Assembly: GCA_012032215.1 (NCBI GenBank)
Contig: JAAURO010000005.1
Span: 1 to 17,590 of the forward strand
Length of the DNA: 17,590 nucleotides
Reading direction: 5' to 3'
Source: Limnobacter sp.
Lineage (GTDB): Bacteria; Pseudomonadota; Gammaproteobacteria; Burkholderiales; Burkholderiaceae_B
Shown here: piece after piece, positions 9,300 to 16,374 of the stretch
Position numbering within the stretch: the first letter of the stretch is position 1
How the letters are laid out: each line of letters opens with the position of its first letter
Notes under the pieces: model-generated
Told to the model about the DNA's origin: nothing
Databases searched by the model: none
The model's input: only the letters and a program-made list of their open reading frames with translations
Made by a program: the position numbers and the translations under genes

Positions 9300-9359
9300 T
9301 GCAGGAGTGCGAAGGTATCAAAGGTTTCTTAAAAACCAATCAGTTAACTAAGAAACGTA
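9300..9359. other. Short gap after nrdB with a small inverted repeat
   Basis: Between the nrdB stop and the Fic-like remnant lies an 8-bp inverted repeat, GTTTCTTA at 9324-9331 and TAAGAAAC at 9349-9356, with a 17-nt loop. There is no U-tract, so it is at best a weak transcription terminator for convergent transcription. No gene is visible here. Confidence 0.35.
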
Positions 9360-9476
9360 TCATTCTTCGCGATCCGGCAGCCTGTAACTTGTGCTACGTC
9401 CACCACCGGGGTTCTGAATAAAGATACCGCGTTCCTTAAGCTCCTGAATATCACGCAAGGCTGTATCATAGAGCAT
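9360..9476 (-). pseudogene. Remnant of a C-terminal winged helix, Fic-family-like
   Basis: A minus-strand frame of 38 residues starting at an ATG at 9474-9476. It reads MLYDTALRDIQELKERGIF and then IQNPGGGRSTSYRLPDREE before TGA. The pattern TA.RDIQEL.E.GI....GGGRST.Y.L closely resembles the C-terminal winged-helix segment found at the end of many Fic-domain proteins. No HPFxxGNGR Fic core is anywhere in the window, so only the tail survives. It overlaps the end of the MazF-type remnant by 11 bp. I read it as debris of a lost mobile or toxin gene rather than a working gene; an unrelated helix-turn-helix regulator tail is the main alternative. Confidence 0.45.
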
Positions 9477-9702
9477 TTAGCCGCCCCAAGGCCGCGGCAA
9501 TTGCCTCAGCCGGGACAGTGTCTACTTTTCGAGCCTTGCGTGCAACCAAGTCCATCATTCTGACTTTGTTCACCAAGGCTACCCCTTGTGTTTTTGTTCT
9601 GGCCCCAGTCAATGAAACGGCAAAGCCTGCATATCGAGCAAAATTCCCACCCTGTGTAATGGGTGCCACACCCCACAGTGCCATCGCAAGAAAGAACTGC
9701 AA
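9466..9702 (-). pseudogene. Truncated MazF/ChpB/PemK-type mRNA interferase remnant
   Basis: A minus-strand frame of 78 residues. From about residue 11 it reads GVAPITQGGNFARYAGFAVS, followed by LTGARTKTQGVALVNKVRMM and DLVARKARKVDTVPAEAIAA. This is the C-terminal two-thirds of a MazF-type toxin fold (VxPITxGGxFARxAGF, TKTxGV, xRxxDLxAR). The N-terminal portion with the usual RGDIWLVxLDP and RPVLVxSP motifs is missing, and only about 35 bp separate this frame from the coq7 stop, so it cannot be restored by a simple frameshift. The first ten residues (QFFLAMALWG) do not fit the family. No antitoxin gene is seen. Probably a decayed chromosomal toxin–antitoxin locus, oriented like coq7. Confidence 0.65.
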
Positions 9703-9737
9703 AACTTATGCCATATCACAGTTTTCCTGCTATATGG

Positions 9738-10430
9738 TCAAATTTTTTGTGCGGTAGTGGTCATGATTTTTGCCATGGCGCGCATGGCAAGGCGCACAGG
9801 CAACGGCAGTGGTTTCCCGCCGTGTTGAAGCGCAGTTTGGCCGTGCTCGATTTCATCCTGTTTCATTTGTTCAACAATGGCCCGCGAGGCTAGGTCTGTG
9901 CTGGCAGGCGTTGCAGGTGGGCATCCAGGTGGTTTTCCACCTGTTTTTCGGTTTCAGCCACAAACCCCAGGCTAACCGCATCGCCAAACTGCCCGGCCAA
10001 AACACCCAGCGAAAAAGCGCCTGCATACCACACCGGGTTGAGCAGGCTGGGGCGGCCACCTAGTTCAGTCAGGCGTTGGTGGGTCCAGGCCAAGTGATCG
10101 GTTTCTTCCCGGGCGGCCTTTTTAAACAGGGCTTTTTTTGGGCATTCTGGCTGGCCAGCGCTTGGCCTTGGTACAAGGCTTGTGCGCAGATCTCACCCAC
10201 GTGGTTCACTCGCATCATGCCAATTGCGGCTTTTTTTCGGTATCGCTTAACGATTCTGGCTGGGGAATGTGCTGGGCTGGGCTAGGCCGTGTGGCGTGCG
10301 CTTGCGTGGAAAGAATGCGCAGGGCACGGTCGATCTCGGAAAGCAGGGCATCTGCAGAGGGCAGGCTTAAAGTGACCGACTTGTGCACATTGCGCAAGGA
10401 CCGCGAACGTTGTTCAAAAAAACTTGACAT
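9738..10430 (-). CDS. coq7: 2-polyprenyl-3-methyl-6-methoxy-1,4-benzoquinone monooxygenase (three frame errors)
   Basis: Coq7/UbiF-type diiron hydroxylase that adds the last ring hydroxyl in ubiquinone synthesis. Start [14 protein letters not shown] at 10428-10430; stop TGA at 9738-9740. Three single-base losses split it: T-run 10231-10237 (seven, should be eight), T-run 10133-10139 (seven, should be eight) and one base near 9895. Restoring them gives 231 aa. In order it then contains [86 protein letters not shown] and the typical end KIMTTTAHKI. The Glu/His diiron motifs (E..., [21 protein letters not shown]) are all present. Three hits in one gene would normally suggest decay, but every motif is preserved, so sequencing error is favoured. 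The MITE-like element lies 54 bp upstream of its start. Confidence 0.88.
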
Positions 10431-10484
10431 GGCAGCATCCACAAAGAAACTTTCGGATTGTAGCAACTTTACCGGCACGCCTGC

Positions 10485-10656
10485 TTAAGGAACCTCTGAT
10501 CAACTCGCTATGGCGCATATTTGGTGAATTCGAGCGCAGGCGCCTTCCAAAAATGCTTGCGAGAACACTTGATATCACTGCGCTTTTTGCAAGGCGCTTG
10601 GCAATCCATACTCCCCCTTAAACCTGCATCCGCGGAGTTAATCAGAGGTTCCTTAA
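10485..10656. mobile_element. MITE-like element with 22-bp terminal inverted repeats
   Basis: The left end at 10485-10506 begins TTAAGGAACCTCTGAT, and the right end at 10635-10656 is its reverse complement over 22 positions with a single mismatch (C versus T at position 17). Both outer ends are TTAA, which may be part of the repeat or a 4-bp target duplication flanking 18-bp repeats. The 172-bp element holds no convincing gene. Its interior is also imperfectly self-complementary: GGCGCCTTCCAAAAA around 10540 mirrors TTTTTGCAAGGCGC around 10590, so the whole can fold as one long hairpin. This fits a non-autonomous miniature transposon mobilised by a DDE transposase elsewhere. I cannot name the parent IS family. 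It sits between the divergent coq7 and the LRR gene and could affect expression of both. Confidence 0.72.
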
Positions 10657-10742
10657 ATTTCCAGAAACCCTTTGAATTTTAAAAGGAACTCTTATTCAAT
10701 GGTTGGTACAAAGATTTTTATGCTTTGGTTTTTGTGCTAATC

Positions 10743-12152
10743 ATGTCAACAACTCGTATATCTGGTATTCCCGATTCGGCAGGCCCCCTAAATGCTGCGT
10801 CACCAGATACCCATCCTGATTCTCCGGCTGTATTGCCTATGCAGCGGGCTGCAACCACGCTTTCTGATTCTGTCCATCAAATCCCCCCAACCGGCTTAAT
10901 AACGCGTGCTACACAATCACTCAACCCCAAGGTCGGTAAGTTGGAAGAATGGTTGAACTCTCCACCGACTAACAATCCTAATGAAAACGAGCTCAAAGAG
11001 GAAATCCAGCGATTCATACGCTCTTCGCCCTCCTTGGGTTGTTATTCTTCACATCCCTACTGCCTGACTCTCAAGTTGATTGACTTCGACCTATTGGATG
11101 AAGTGTTTAATAACCCTTTTGGTGCACTGTATGGCCTCAATACAAAAGGGCCGGACGCTTTAATAAGGATTGCGCATATTCATGAAAATATGAGGCGCTT
11201 GCCTGAGTCCCTGAAAACACTTTTTGCGCATTTTTCGCCGTTTCGTCATCTTGATCTGACGCGTTGCCACATGTCCCCAGACGTTGTGGAGTGGCTGGTT
11301 GGTGGCTTCGGTGTTTTGAAAACTCTGGAAATGAGTTCCTGTGATATTCCAGATGATTTTTCAGATACGGCTTCAGATACGGCTTCAGATACGGCTTCAG
11401 ATACGGCTTCAGATACGGCTTCAGATACGGCTTCAGCGGCGTCTTGTACTTTTCAAAGAAGTGTATTGGAGAGTTTTTGCCTGTTACCAACACCGGGAGA
11501 TTTTTCAGATGAGTCTACAGCCCGATTGCTCAATTTGATGATTCCATTGCTACCATCCGTAACGAATTTCTGCGTGCGTAAGTCTGAAAAATTGATTGAA
11601 CTGCCTGATACAATCGGCCAGTTGCGTGGTTTAAGAAAACTCGATCTACACGGCTGTGAGAGCCTGCGTACCTTGCCCGCTCCAATTGGTCAGCTGCAGT
11701 CTTTAGAAACCCTGTGGATGGATAGCTGTGGTGTAACTACCTTGCCGGAGAGTTTGGGGCAACTGCAGGCCCTGAAAACTTTCTTGCTGACCAATTGTTC
11801 GGAACTAACCCACTTGCCAGAAGAAATCGGAAACCTGCAGGCGTTGCGAGGAAATTTCTGTTTGGGCGGCTGCAAAAAGCTTACTTCCCTGCCGGAAAGT
11901 ATTTTTAGATTGTGCCCTGACTTGAGTATTTACTTCGGGGATTCTGGCATAGCCGTCGAGAGTGTTCTAAAACAGCTTGTTTCGCTGAAAAAATCCTCAA
12001 GCAGCACGCCGGTGCCAAAATTCTCTTACCAGTCACAAGATGGAACAGGTAATGAGGTAGAACGCACTGTAAATACAGTACATACGGGGGAGTCTCCAGA
12101 CGTTGGTTCGCCGCAGCCAGCAAGCCCTGCAGCCAAGCGGCAAAAGTGCTAA
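10743..12152 (+). CDS. Leucine-rich-repeat protein, candidate host-directed effector
   Basis: A 469-aa protein, start at ATG 10743 ([20 protein letters not shown]). No clear Shine-Dalgarno is visible; an upstream in-frame TTG at 10725 is possible. Residues 1-60 are Ser/Thr/Pro-rich with no signal peptide, as in many secreted effectors. A helical-looking region follows, with one LRR-like segment, [12 protein letters not shown]. Residues 207-230 are six SDTA tetrapeptides. From about 287 to 390 there are four plant-type LRRs with the consensus LxxLPxxIGQLxxLxxLxLxxC, such as [19 protein letters not shown]. The tail is Ser/Pro-rich and ends [11 protein letters not shown], whose basic motif resembles the c-Myc nuclear localisation signal PAAKRVKLD. 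The gene looks more AT-rich than its neighbours, lies next to a MITE-like element, and has its own terminator. Function is unknown; effector status is inference, and no secretion-system gene is in the window. Confidence 0.82.
   Translation: MSTTRISGIPDSAGPLNAASPDTHPDSPAVLPMQRAATTLSDSVHQIPPTGLITRATQSLNPKVGKLEEWLNSPPTNNPNENELKEEIQRFIRSSPSLGCYSSHPYCLTLKLIDFDLLDEVFNNPFGALYGLNTKGPDALIRIAHIHENMRRLPESLKTLFAHFSPFRHLDLTRCHMSPDVVEWLVGGFGVLKTLEMSSCDIPDDFSDTASDTASDTASDTASDTASDTASAASCTFQRSVLESFCLLPTPGDFSDESTARLLNLMIPLLPSVTNFCVRKSEKLIELPDTIGQLRGLRKLDLHGCESLRTLPAPIGQLQSLETLWMDSCGVTTLPESLGQLQALKTFLLTNCSELTHLPEEIGNLQALRGNFCLGGCKKLTSLPESIFRLCPDLSIYFGDSGIAVESVLKQLVSLKKSSSSTPVPKFSYQSQDGTGNEVERTVNTVHTGESPDVGSPQPASPAAKRQKC
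11361..11432 (+). repeat. Six perfect 12-bp tandem repeats encoding SDTA
   Basis: TCAGATACGGCT is repeated six times without a mismatch, and a broken seventh copy follows (TCAGCGGCG). The unit length is a multiple of three, so copy-number change would lengthen or shorten the LRR protein by four residues without breaking the frame. Perfect identity of the copies implies recent slippage expansion. Confidence 0.97.
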
Positions 12153-12156
12153 AATC

Positions 12157-12187
12157 AAAGCCCCAGATTTTCTGGGTGGGCTTTTTC
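12157..12187 (+). terminator. Rho-independent terminator after the LRR gene
   Basis: AAAGCC at 12157-12162 pairs with GGCTTT at 12179-12184, and an inner stem CCAG/CTGG closes an ATTTT loop. The 3' arm runs into a T-rich stretch (CTTTTTC). It begins five bases after the LRR stop codon, so the LRR gene appears to be a self-contained transcription unit separate from miaB. Confidence 0.75.
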
Positions 12188-12259
12188 TGGCGTTTATCAC
12201 GCCAAATGCCCCTAACACGCACCGATTCAACAACGACTCCGTGTTTTAAAGGCCATTTT

Positions 12260-13722
12260 ATGAAGCACACTGACCCCCCTTTGCCTGATGGGCTGAATGC
12301 CAGCCAGCCGTTGGCCTCAGCCTCAAGCAGTGCAGCGCTTACTGGCGATACGATTGCCCCGTTGTCGCAACAGCCAGAAGTGCTGCCCAAACGCAAGCTC
12401 TACATCAAAACTTTCGGTTGCCAGATGAATGAATACGATTCAGACAAAATGGCAGACATTCTTGGTGATTCTGATCAACTTGAGCGCACGTTAACCCCAG
12501 ATAACGCCGATGTGATTTTTGTTCAACACTTGCTCTGTACGCGAAAAAAGCCCAGGAAAAGGTGTTTAGCGATTTAGGCCGGGTGCGCCACCTGAAAGAA
12601 CAAAATCCCGATTTGGTCATAGGCGTTGGTGGCTGTGTGGCCAGCCAGGAGGGCGAGGCCATTGTGAAGCGGGCACCCTTTGTGGATGTGGTGTTTGGTC
12701 CGCAAACCCTGCACCGTTTGCCGCAGCTTATCGCTGCGCGCCGTGCACAAAACCGGCCCCAGGTCGATATTTCTTTCCCTGAAATCGAAAAATTCGACAA
12801 CCTGCCTTTGGCCAAAACCACCGGGGCCACCGCCTTTGTTTCCATTATGGAAGGGTGCAGCAAGTACTGCAGTTTCTGTGTGGTGCCCTACACCCGGGGG
12901 GAAGAAATCTCGCGTCCGCTGGAAGATGTGCTCACTGAAATTGCCGATTTGGCCGACCAGGGGGTAAAAGAAGTGAATTTGCTGGGCCAGAATGTGAATG
13001 CCTACCGGGGCAAAATGGCGGAAACCAGCGACATTGCCGACTTTGCCCTGTTGCTGGAATACGTCAGCGAAATTCCAGGCATAGAGCGCATTCGTTTTAC
13101 CACCTCTCACCCCAAAGAGTTCACCCAGCGCCTCATTGATGCCTATGCCACTTTGCCCAAATTGGTCAGCCATTTGCATTTGCCGGTGCAGGCGGGTTCT
13201 GACCGCATTTTGGCTGCCATGAAGCGCGGCTACACCACGCTGGAATACAAATCGGTTATTCGGCGCTTGCGGGCCATTCGGCCTGATTTGGCGCTGTCCA
13301 GCGATTTTATCGTGGGTTTTCCCGGTGAAACCGAAGACGATTTTGAAAAAACCATGCAGCTCATTGAGCAATTGCGGTTTGATACCTCGTTTTCTTTTGT
13401 GTACAGCCCCAGGCCAGGTACCCCGGCGGCTGATCTGGAAGACAAAGTGGATCACCCCACCAAACTGAAGCGTTTGGCCCGTCTGCAAAAAACCATCGAG
13501 GGCTTTGCCGCTGAAATCAGCCACGCCATGGTGGGCAGCGAGCAGCGTATTCTGGTGGAAGGTCCGTCCAAAAAGAACCCCGAAGAACTGTGCGGACGCA
13601 CAGACAACAACCGGGTGGTTAACTTCAAGGGCCATCCTCGCTTAATCGGCAATCTGGTTCAGGTTCACATAACCGAAGCTTTGCCTCACTCCTTGCGAGG
13701 AGAGGTTATCGCTCGGGCCTGA
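12260..13722 (+). CDS. miaB: tRNA-2-methylthio-N6-dimethylallyladenosine synthase MiaB (two frame errors)
   Basis: Radical SAM methylthiotransferase that converts i6A37 to ms2i6A37 in tRNAs. Start chosen at ATG 12260 with AAAGG upstream, giving a ~45-residue variable N-terminal extension. N-terminal cluster cysteines: Cys54 in [11 protein letters not shown], Cys91 in NTCSVRE and Cys125 in GGCVAS (corrected numbering). The radical SAM triad is Cys199, Cys203 and Cys206 in [17 protein letters not shown]. The TRAM domain covers roughly the last 65 residues. Two extra bases split the gene: a C at 12524 (GTT-C-AAC ACT TGC) and one A in the six-A run 12544-12549. Removing both gives 486 aa and restores [19 protein letters not shown]. 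No phoH or ybeY follows, although miaB–phoH–ybeY–corC is the usual order in Burkholderiales. Confidence 0.94.
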
Positions 13723-13773
13723 TTTCAGGTATGCTTACGAGCGTTAAGGTAGTGAAGAGGTTTTTCCTCATTT

Positions 13774-14703
13774 ATGTCAGATTCCAGTCAATCGCAGTCC
13801 TCGTCACCCCGTGAGCGGGGGCTGCTGGAACGCCTCTCGTGGATGCTTCTGCGCGAGCCAGAAGATCGCGAGCAGCTGTTGGAAGTTCTCCAGCAGGCGC
13901 ACGAACGCAATCTGCTGGATGCCGATGCGCTCTCCATGATAGAAGGGGTTATGCAAGTGGGCGAGCTTGCCGCCCGCGACATCATGATTCCCCGCGCCCA
14001 AATGGACATGATAGACATCGCCGACTCCCTGGAGTCCGTGGTCAATTTTGCGGTGCAGACCGCGCATTCGCGCTTTCCTGTTTTCGAGAACAACCGCGAC
14101 CACGTGATTGGCGTGTTGCTGGCCAAAGATTTGCTGCAGTGCCAGTTTAATTCCGATGTGGATCTGCGCGACATGCTGCGCCCAGCGGTATTTATTCCAG
14201 AAAGCAAGCGCCTGAATGTGCTGCTGCGCGATTTTCGCGCAAACCGCAACCACATTGCCCTGGTGGTCGATGAGTACGGCGGCGTGGCTGGTTTGGTCAC
14301 CATTGAAGACGTGCTGGAGCAAATTGTTGGCGACATCGAAGACGAATACGACTTTGATGAAGAGGCTGGCAATATTGTGGGCCTTGAAGGCGATCAAGCC
14401 GGTGTGTACCGCGTGCGTGCGGTTACCGAACTGGAGCAGTTCAACGAAGTATTTGGCACAGATTTTCAGGATGAACAATCCGATACCTTGGGCGGTTTGT
14501 TGTCGGATCATCTCGGGCGTGTGCCTCGCCGTGGCGAGGTCATTGTGTTGCCGCCCATGAAGTTTGAGGTCATTCGGGCCGATGCCCGTCGCCTGCATGT
14601 GGTCAAGGTGGAAAAGCTGTCCGATTCTTCCGGGGCTGATGTGTCTGATTCTCCTGATCTGTCGCACTATTCTTCTTCCAGCAATCAAGCCACTGGTTCG
14701 TGA
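13774..14703 (+). CDS. corC: CBS-domain CorC/HlyC-type protein
   Basis: A 309-aa soluble CorC/TlyC-family protein, associated with Mg/Co homeostasis and often found with lnt. ATG 13774. Residues 1-60 are a charged helical region. Two CBS domains follow (about 65-190), with ARDIMIPRAQMDMIDI, HSRFPVFENNRDHVIGVLLAKDLL and NHIALVVDEYGGVAGLVTIEDVLEQIVGDIEDEYD. The CorC_HlyC domain runs to about 285, with DTLGGLLSDHLGRVPRRGE. The last 25 residues are Ser/Asp-rich. No membrane segments, as expected for the cytoplasmic CorC group. A possible ribosome binding site GAAGAGG at 13754-13760 is far (13 nt) from the ATG and can pair with CCTC at 13766-13769, which could modulate translation. The stop overlaps the lnt GTG start by four bases. 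Confidence 0.93.
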   Translation: MSDSSQSQSSSPRERGLLERLSWMLLREPEDREQLLEVLQQAHERNLLDADALSMIEGVMQVGELAARDIMIPRAQMDMIDIADSLESVVNFAVQTAHSRFPVFENNRDHVIGVLLAKDLLQCQFNSDVDLRDMLRPAVFIPESKRLNVLLRDFRANRNHIALVVDEYGGVAGLVTIEDVLEQIVGDIEDEYDFDEEAGNIVGLEGDQAGVYRVRAVTELEQFNEVFGTDFQDEQSDTLGGLLSDHLGRVPRRGEVIVLPPMKFEVIRADARRLHVVKVEKLSDSSGADVSDSPDLSHYSSSSNQATGS

Positions 14704-16325
14704 ACGTTTTTTTATCGAGGTTTTCGGCGTTGGCCGGGGCGGCCTTTCTGGCTGCGCCGTGGGTGCTGTCGTTTTCTCCGTTTTCTGAGTGGTATGTGGG
14801 GCTGTGCAGTTTGCTGCTTTTGCCCTTGCTTATCGAGCACTGCAAAACCTTGGGGCAGGCTGCCCGTGCGGGTCTGGTGTTTGGGGTGGTGGTGTTTGCC
14901 ACGGGGGCGGGGTGGTTGTATGTCAGTTTGCACACCTACGGCGGTTTGCCTGTGGGTTTGGCGGTGGCAGCCATTTTGGCTTATTCGGCTTTGCTGGCGC
15001 AGTACCCGGTGTTGGCTGCCATGCTGTATTACCTGGCCCAGAAGGCTGTCCCCTCGCATTGGGCTTGGCGTGGCTGGCTGCTGGTGCCGGTGTGGGCGGC
15101 CTTGTGGACCTTTACTGAATGGTGGCGTGGGTCTTTTCAGTATGGTTTTGCCTGGCTCAGCCTGGGCGATGCCCTGGTGGATTCCCCATTCAACAACCTG
15201 TTGCCCTGGTTGGGCAGTTATGGGGCTTTGTGGGTGGTTTTGCTGGGTTTGGGTTGGCTGCGCGAGCTTGTTTTGCCAGCAACACTTGCCCGGCCAACAT
15301 GGCCACGCGTGGGCAAGCGCGTGTTCGGTGCCAAGGTCGGTTTGGCGCTTGTGCTTGGCTTGTCTGTGGTGTGGGCAGTGCGTAACCCGCCTGTGTATCG
15401 GTCCACGCCTGCCTTGGCTGTGGCCGGGGTGCAGCCCAACGTGGATCAAAGCATCAAGTTTGATCCACAGCAAATCGGGTCTAATATGAACCGGCTTTTC
15501 TCCATGGGGAAAAACGCCGCTTTGCTGCTGGGCCCCAAGGGCTTGGTGTTGTTTCCTGAAACGGTAAGCCCCCTGTTGTGGTCGGATTCTCCGGCTTACT
15601 GGCGCGAACAGTTTCGGGAAATTGCCGCCGCGCCCGAAGTAAGCGTGCTAACTGGTGCAGCCATTGAAGACCACCACGAATACTTCAATTCGATTGTGCA
15701 AATTCATGGAAATGAAGACGACATGCAGTTGCTTTACCCGGCAATCCGGCACGACAAACGCCACCTGGTGCCCTTGGGCGAGTTTGTGCCGTGGGGTTAT
15801 CGGTGGTTTGTCAATGCCTTGCGAATGCCTATGAGCGACTTTACCCATGGGCATGGCGCGGTGCGGGTGTTTTCGCAGGGGCAAAGCCATTTGCTGGCAG
15901 GTATTTGCTATGAAGACACGTTTTCTGGCGAATTTGCAGCCCTTGCTGCACAGGCGGCACACAAGGGGGCTGAGCCCACACATTTGCTGAATGTCAGCAA
16001 TCTGGGGTGGTTTGGCAAATCCCTGGCGCTTGAACAACACGCGCAAATGGGGCGTGCGCGCTCTTCAGAGCACCGGAAGCCTTTGGTGCGGGTAACCAAC
16101 ACCGGGGTCTCTGGCGTAATTGGGCCGGAAGGTCAATGGTTGCACCGCATACAAAGCCACAAGCAGCTGGTGTGGTCCGAAAGGGTGCCTGGTGCGCTGG
16201 GGCTTACCTTCTTTGTGCGTTATGGCCAGACAATCTGGTTTGCCCTTTGGGGGGCATCGGTTCTCCCCTGGGTTGTGGCTGCATGCCTTGCATGGGTTTA
16301 CAATAGGCCGCGGTTGGTGCGCTAG
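14700..16325 (+). CDS. lnt: Apolipoprotein N-acyltransferase Lnt
   Basis: Integral inner-membrane enzyme that adds the third acyl chain to the N-terminal Cys of lipoproteins, the last step of lipoprotein maturation. 541 aa, starting at GTG 14700 inside the corC stop (GTGA), so translation is probably coupled. Residues 1-245 hold the hydrophobic segments. The periplasmic nitrilase domain then carries the expected catalytic triad: Glu287 in LVLFPETVSP, Lys353 in YPAIRHDKRHLVPLGEFVPW and Cys403 in LAGICYEDTF. The NVSNLGWFGKSLALEQHAQM and SGVIGPEGQW motifs follow. A last membrane segment lies at about 500-535. Length is typical and no frame problem is seen. Confidence 0.95.
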   Translation: MNVFLSRFSALAGAAFLAAPWVLSFSPFSEWYVGLCSLLLLPLLIEHCKTLGQAARAGLVFGVVVFATGAGWLYVSLHTYGGLPVGLAVAAILAYSALLAQYPVLAAMLYYLAQKAVPSHWAWRGWLLVPVWAALWTFTEWWRGSFQYGFAWLSLGDALVDSPFNNLLPWLGSYGALWVVLLGLGWLRELVLPATLARPTWPRVGKRVFGAKVGLALVLGLSVVWAVRNPPVYRSTPALAVAGVQPNVDQSIKFDPQQIGSNMNRLFSMGKNAALLLGPKGLVLFPETVSPLLWSDSPAYWREQFREIAAAPEVSVLTGAAIEDHHEYFNSIVQIHGNEDDMQLLYPAIRHDKRHLVPLGEFVPWGYRWFVNALRMPMSDFTHGHGAVRVFSQGQSHLLAGICYEDTFSGEFAALAAQAAHKGAEPTHLLNVSNLGWFGKSLALEQHAQMGRARSSEHRKPLVRVTNTGVSGVIGPEGQWLHRIQSHKQLVWSERVPGALGLTFFVRYGQTIWFALWGASVLPWVVAACLAWVYNRPRLVR

Positions 16326-16374
16326 CATGTAAAGCGGCGTTTTTTACAGAATATTGGTTGGTAGGAAAACAGGT

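Noticed and set aside
10133..10237. Programmed frameshifting at A-runs in coq7 (and similar runs in nrdB and miaB)
   Set aside because: Breaks occur in both directions, in several unrelated genes never known to use recoding, and always cut off essential domains; indel error is simpler.
11361..11432. Repeat array as a CRISPR
   Set aside because: Contiguous 12-bp units with no spacers, in frame within a protein-coding gene.
12574..13635. Long minus-strand open frame of 353 codons across miaB
   Set aside because: It is the shadow of the intact radical SAM and TRAM coding frame on the plus strand; its translation is rich in H/Q/F and has no recognisable domain.
13804..14688. Long minus-strand open frame of 294 codons opposite corC
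   Set aside because: Antisense shadow of corC, whose CBS and CorC_HlyC motifs are clear on the plus strand.
16329..16348. GTAAA...TTTAC with a T-run after lnt as a terminator
   Set aside because: The stem is only five mostly A-T pairs and the T-run is part of the stem arm; too weak to support.
16326..16374. FMN riboswitch upstream of ribB
   Set aside because: Only 49 bp lie between lnt and ribB, too short, and none of the conserved riboswitch segments are visible.
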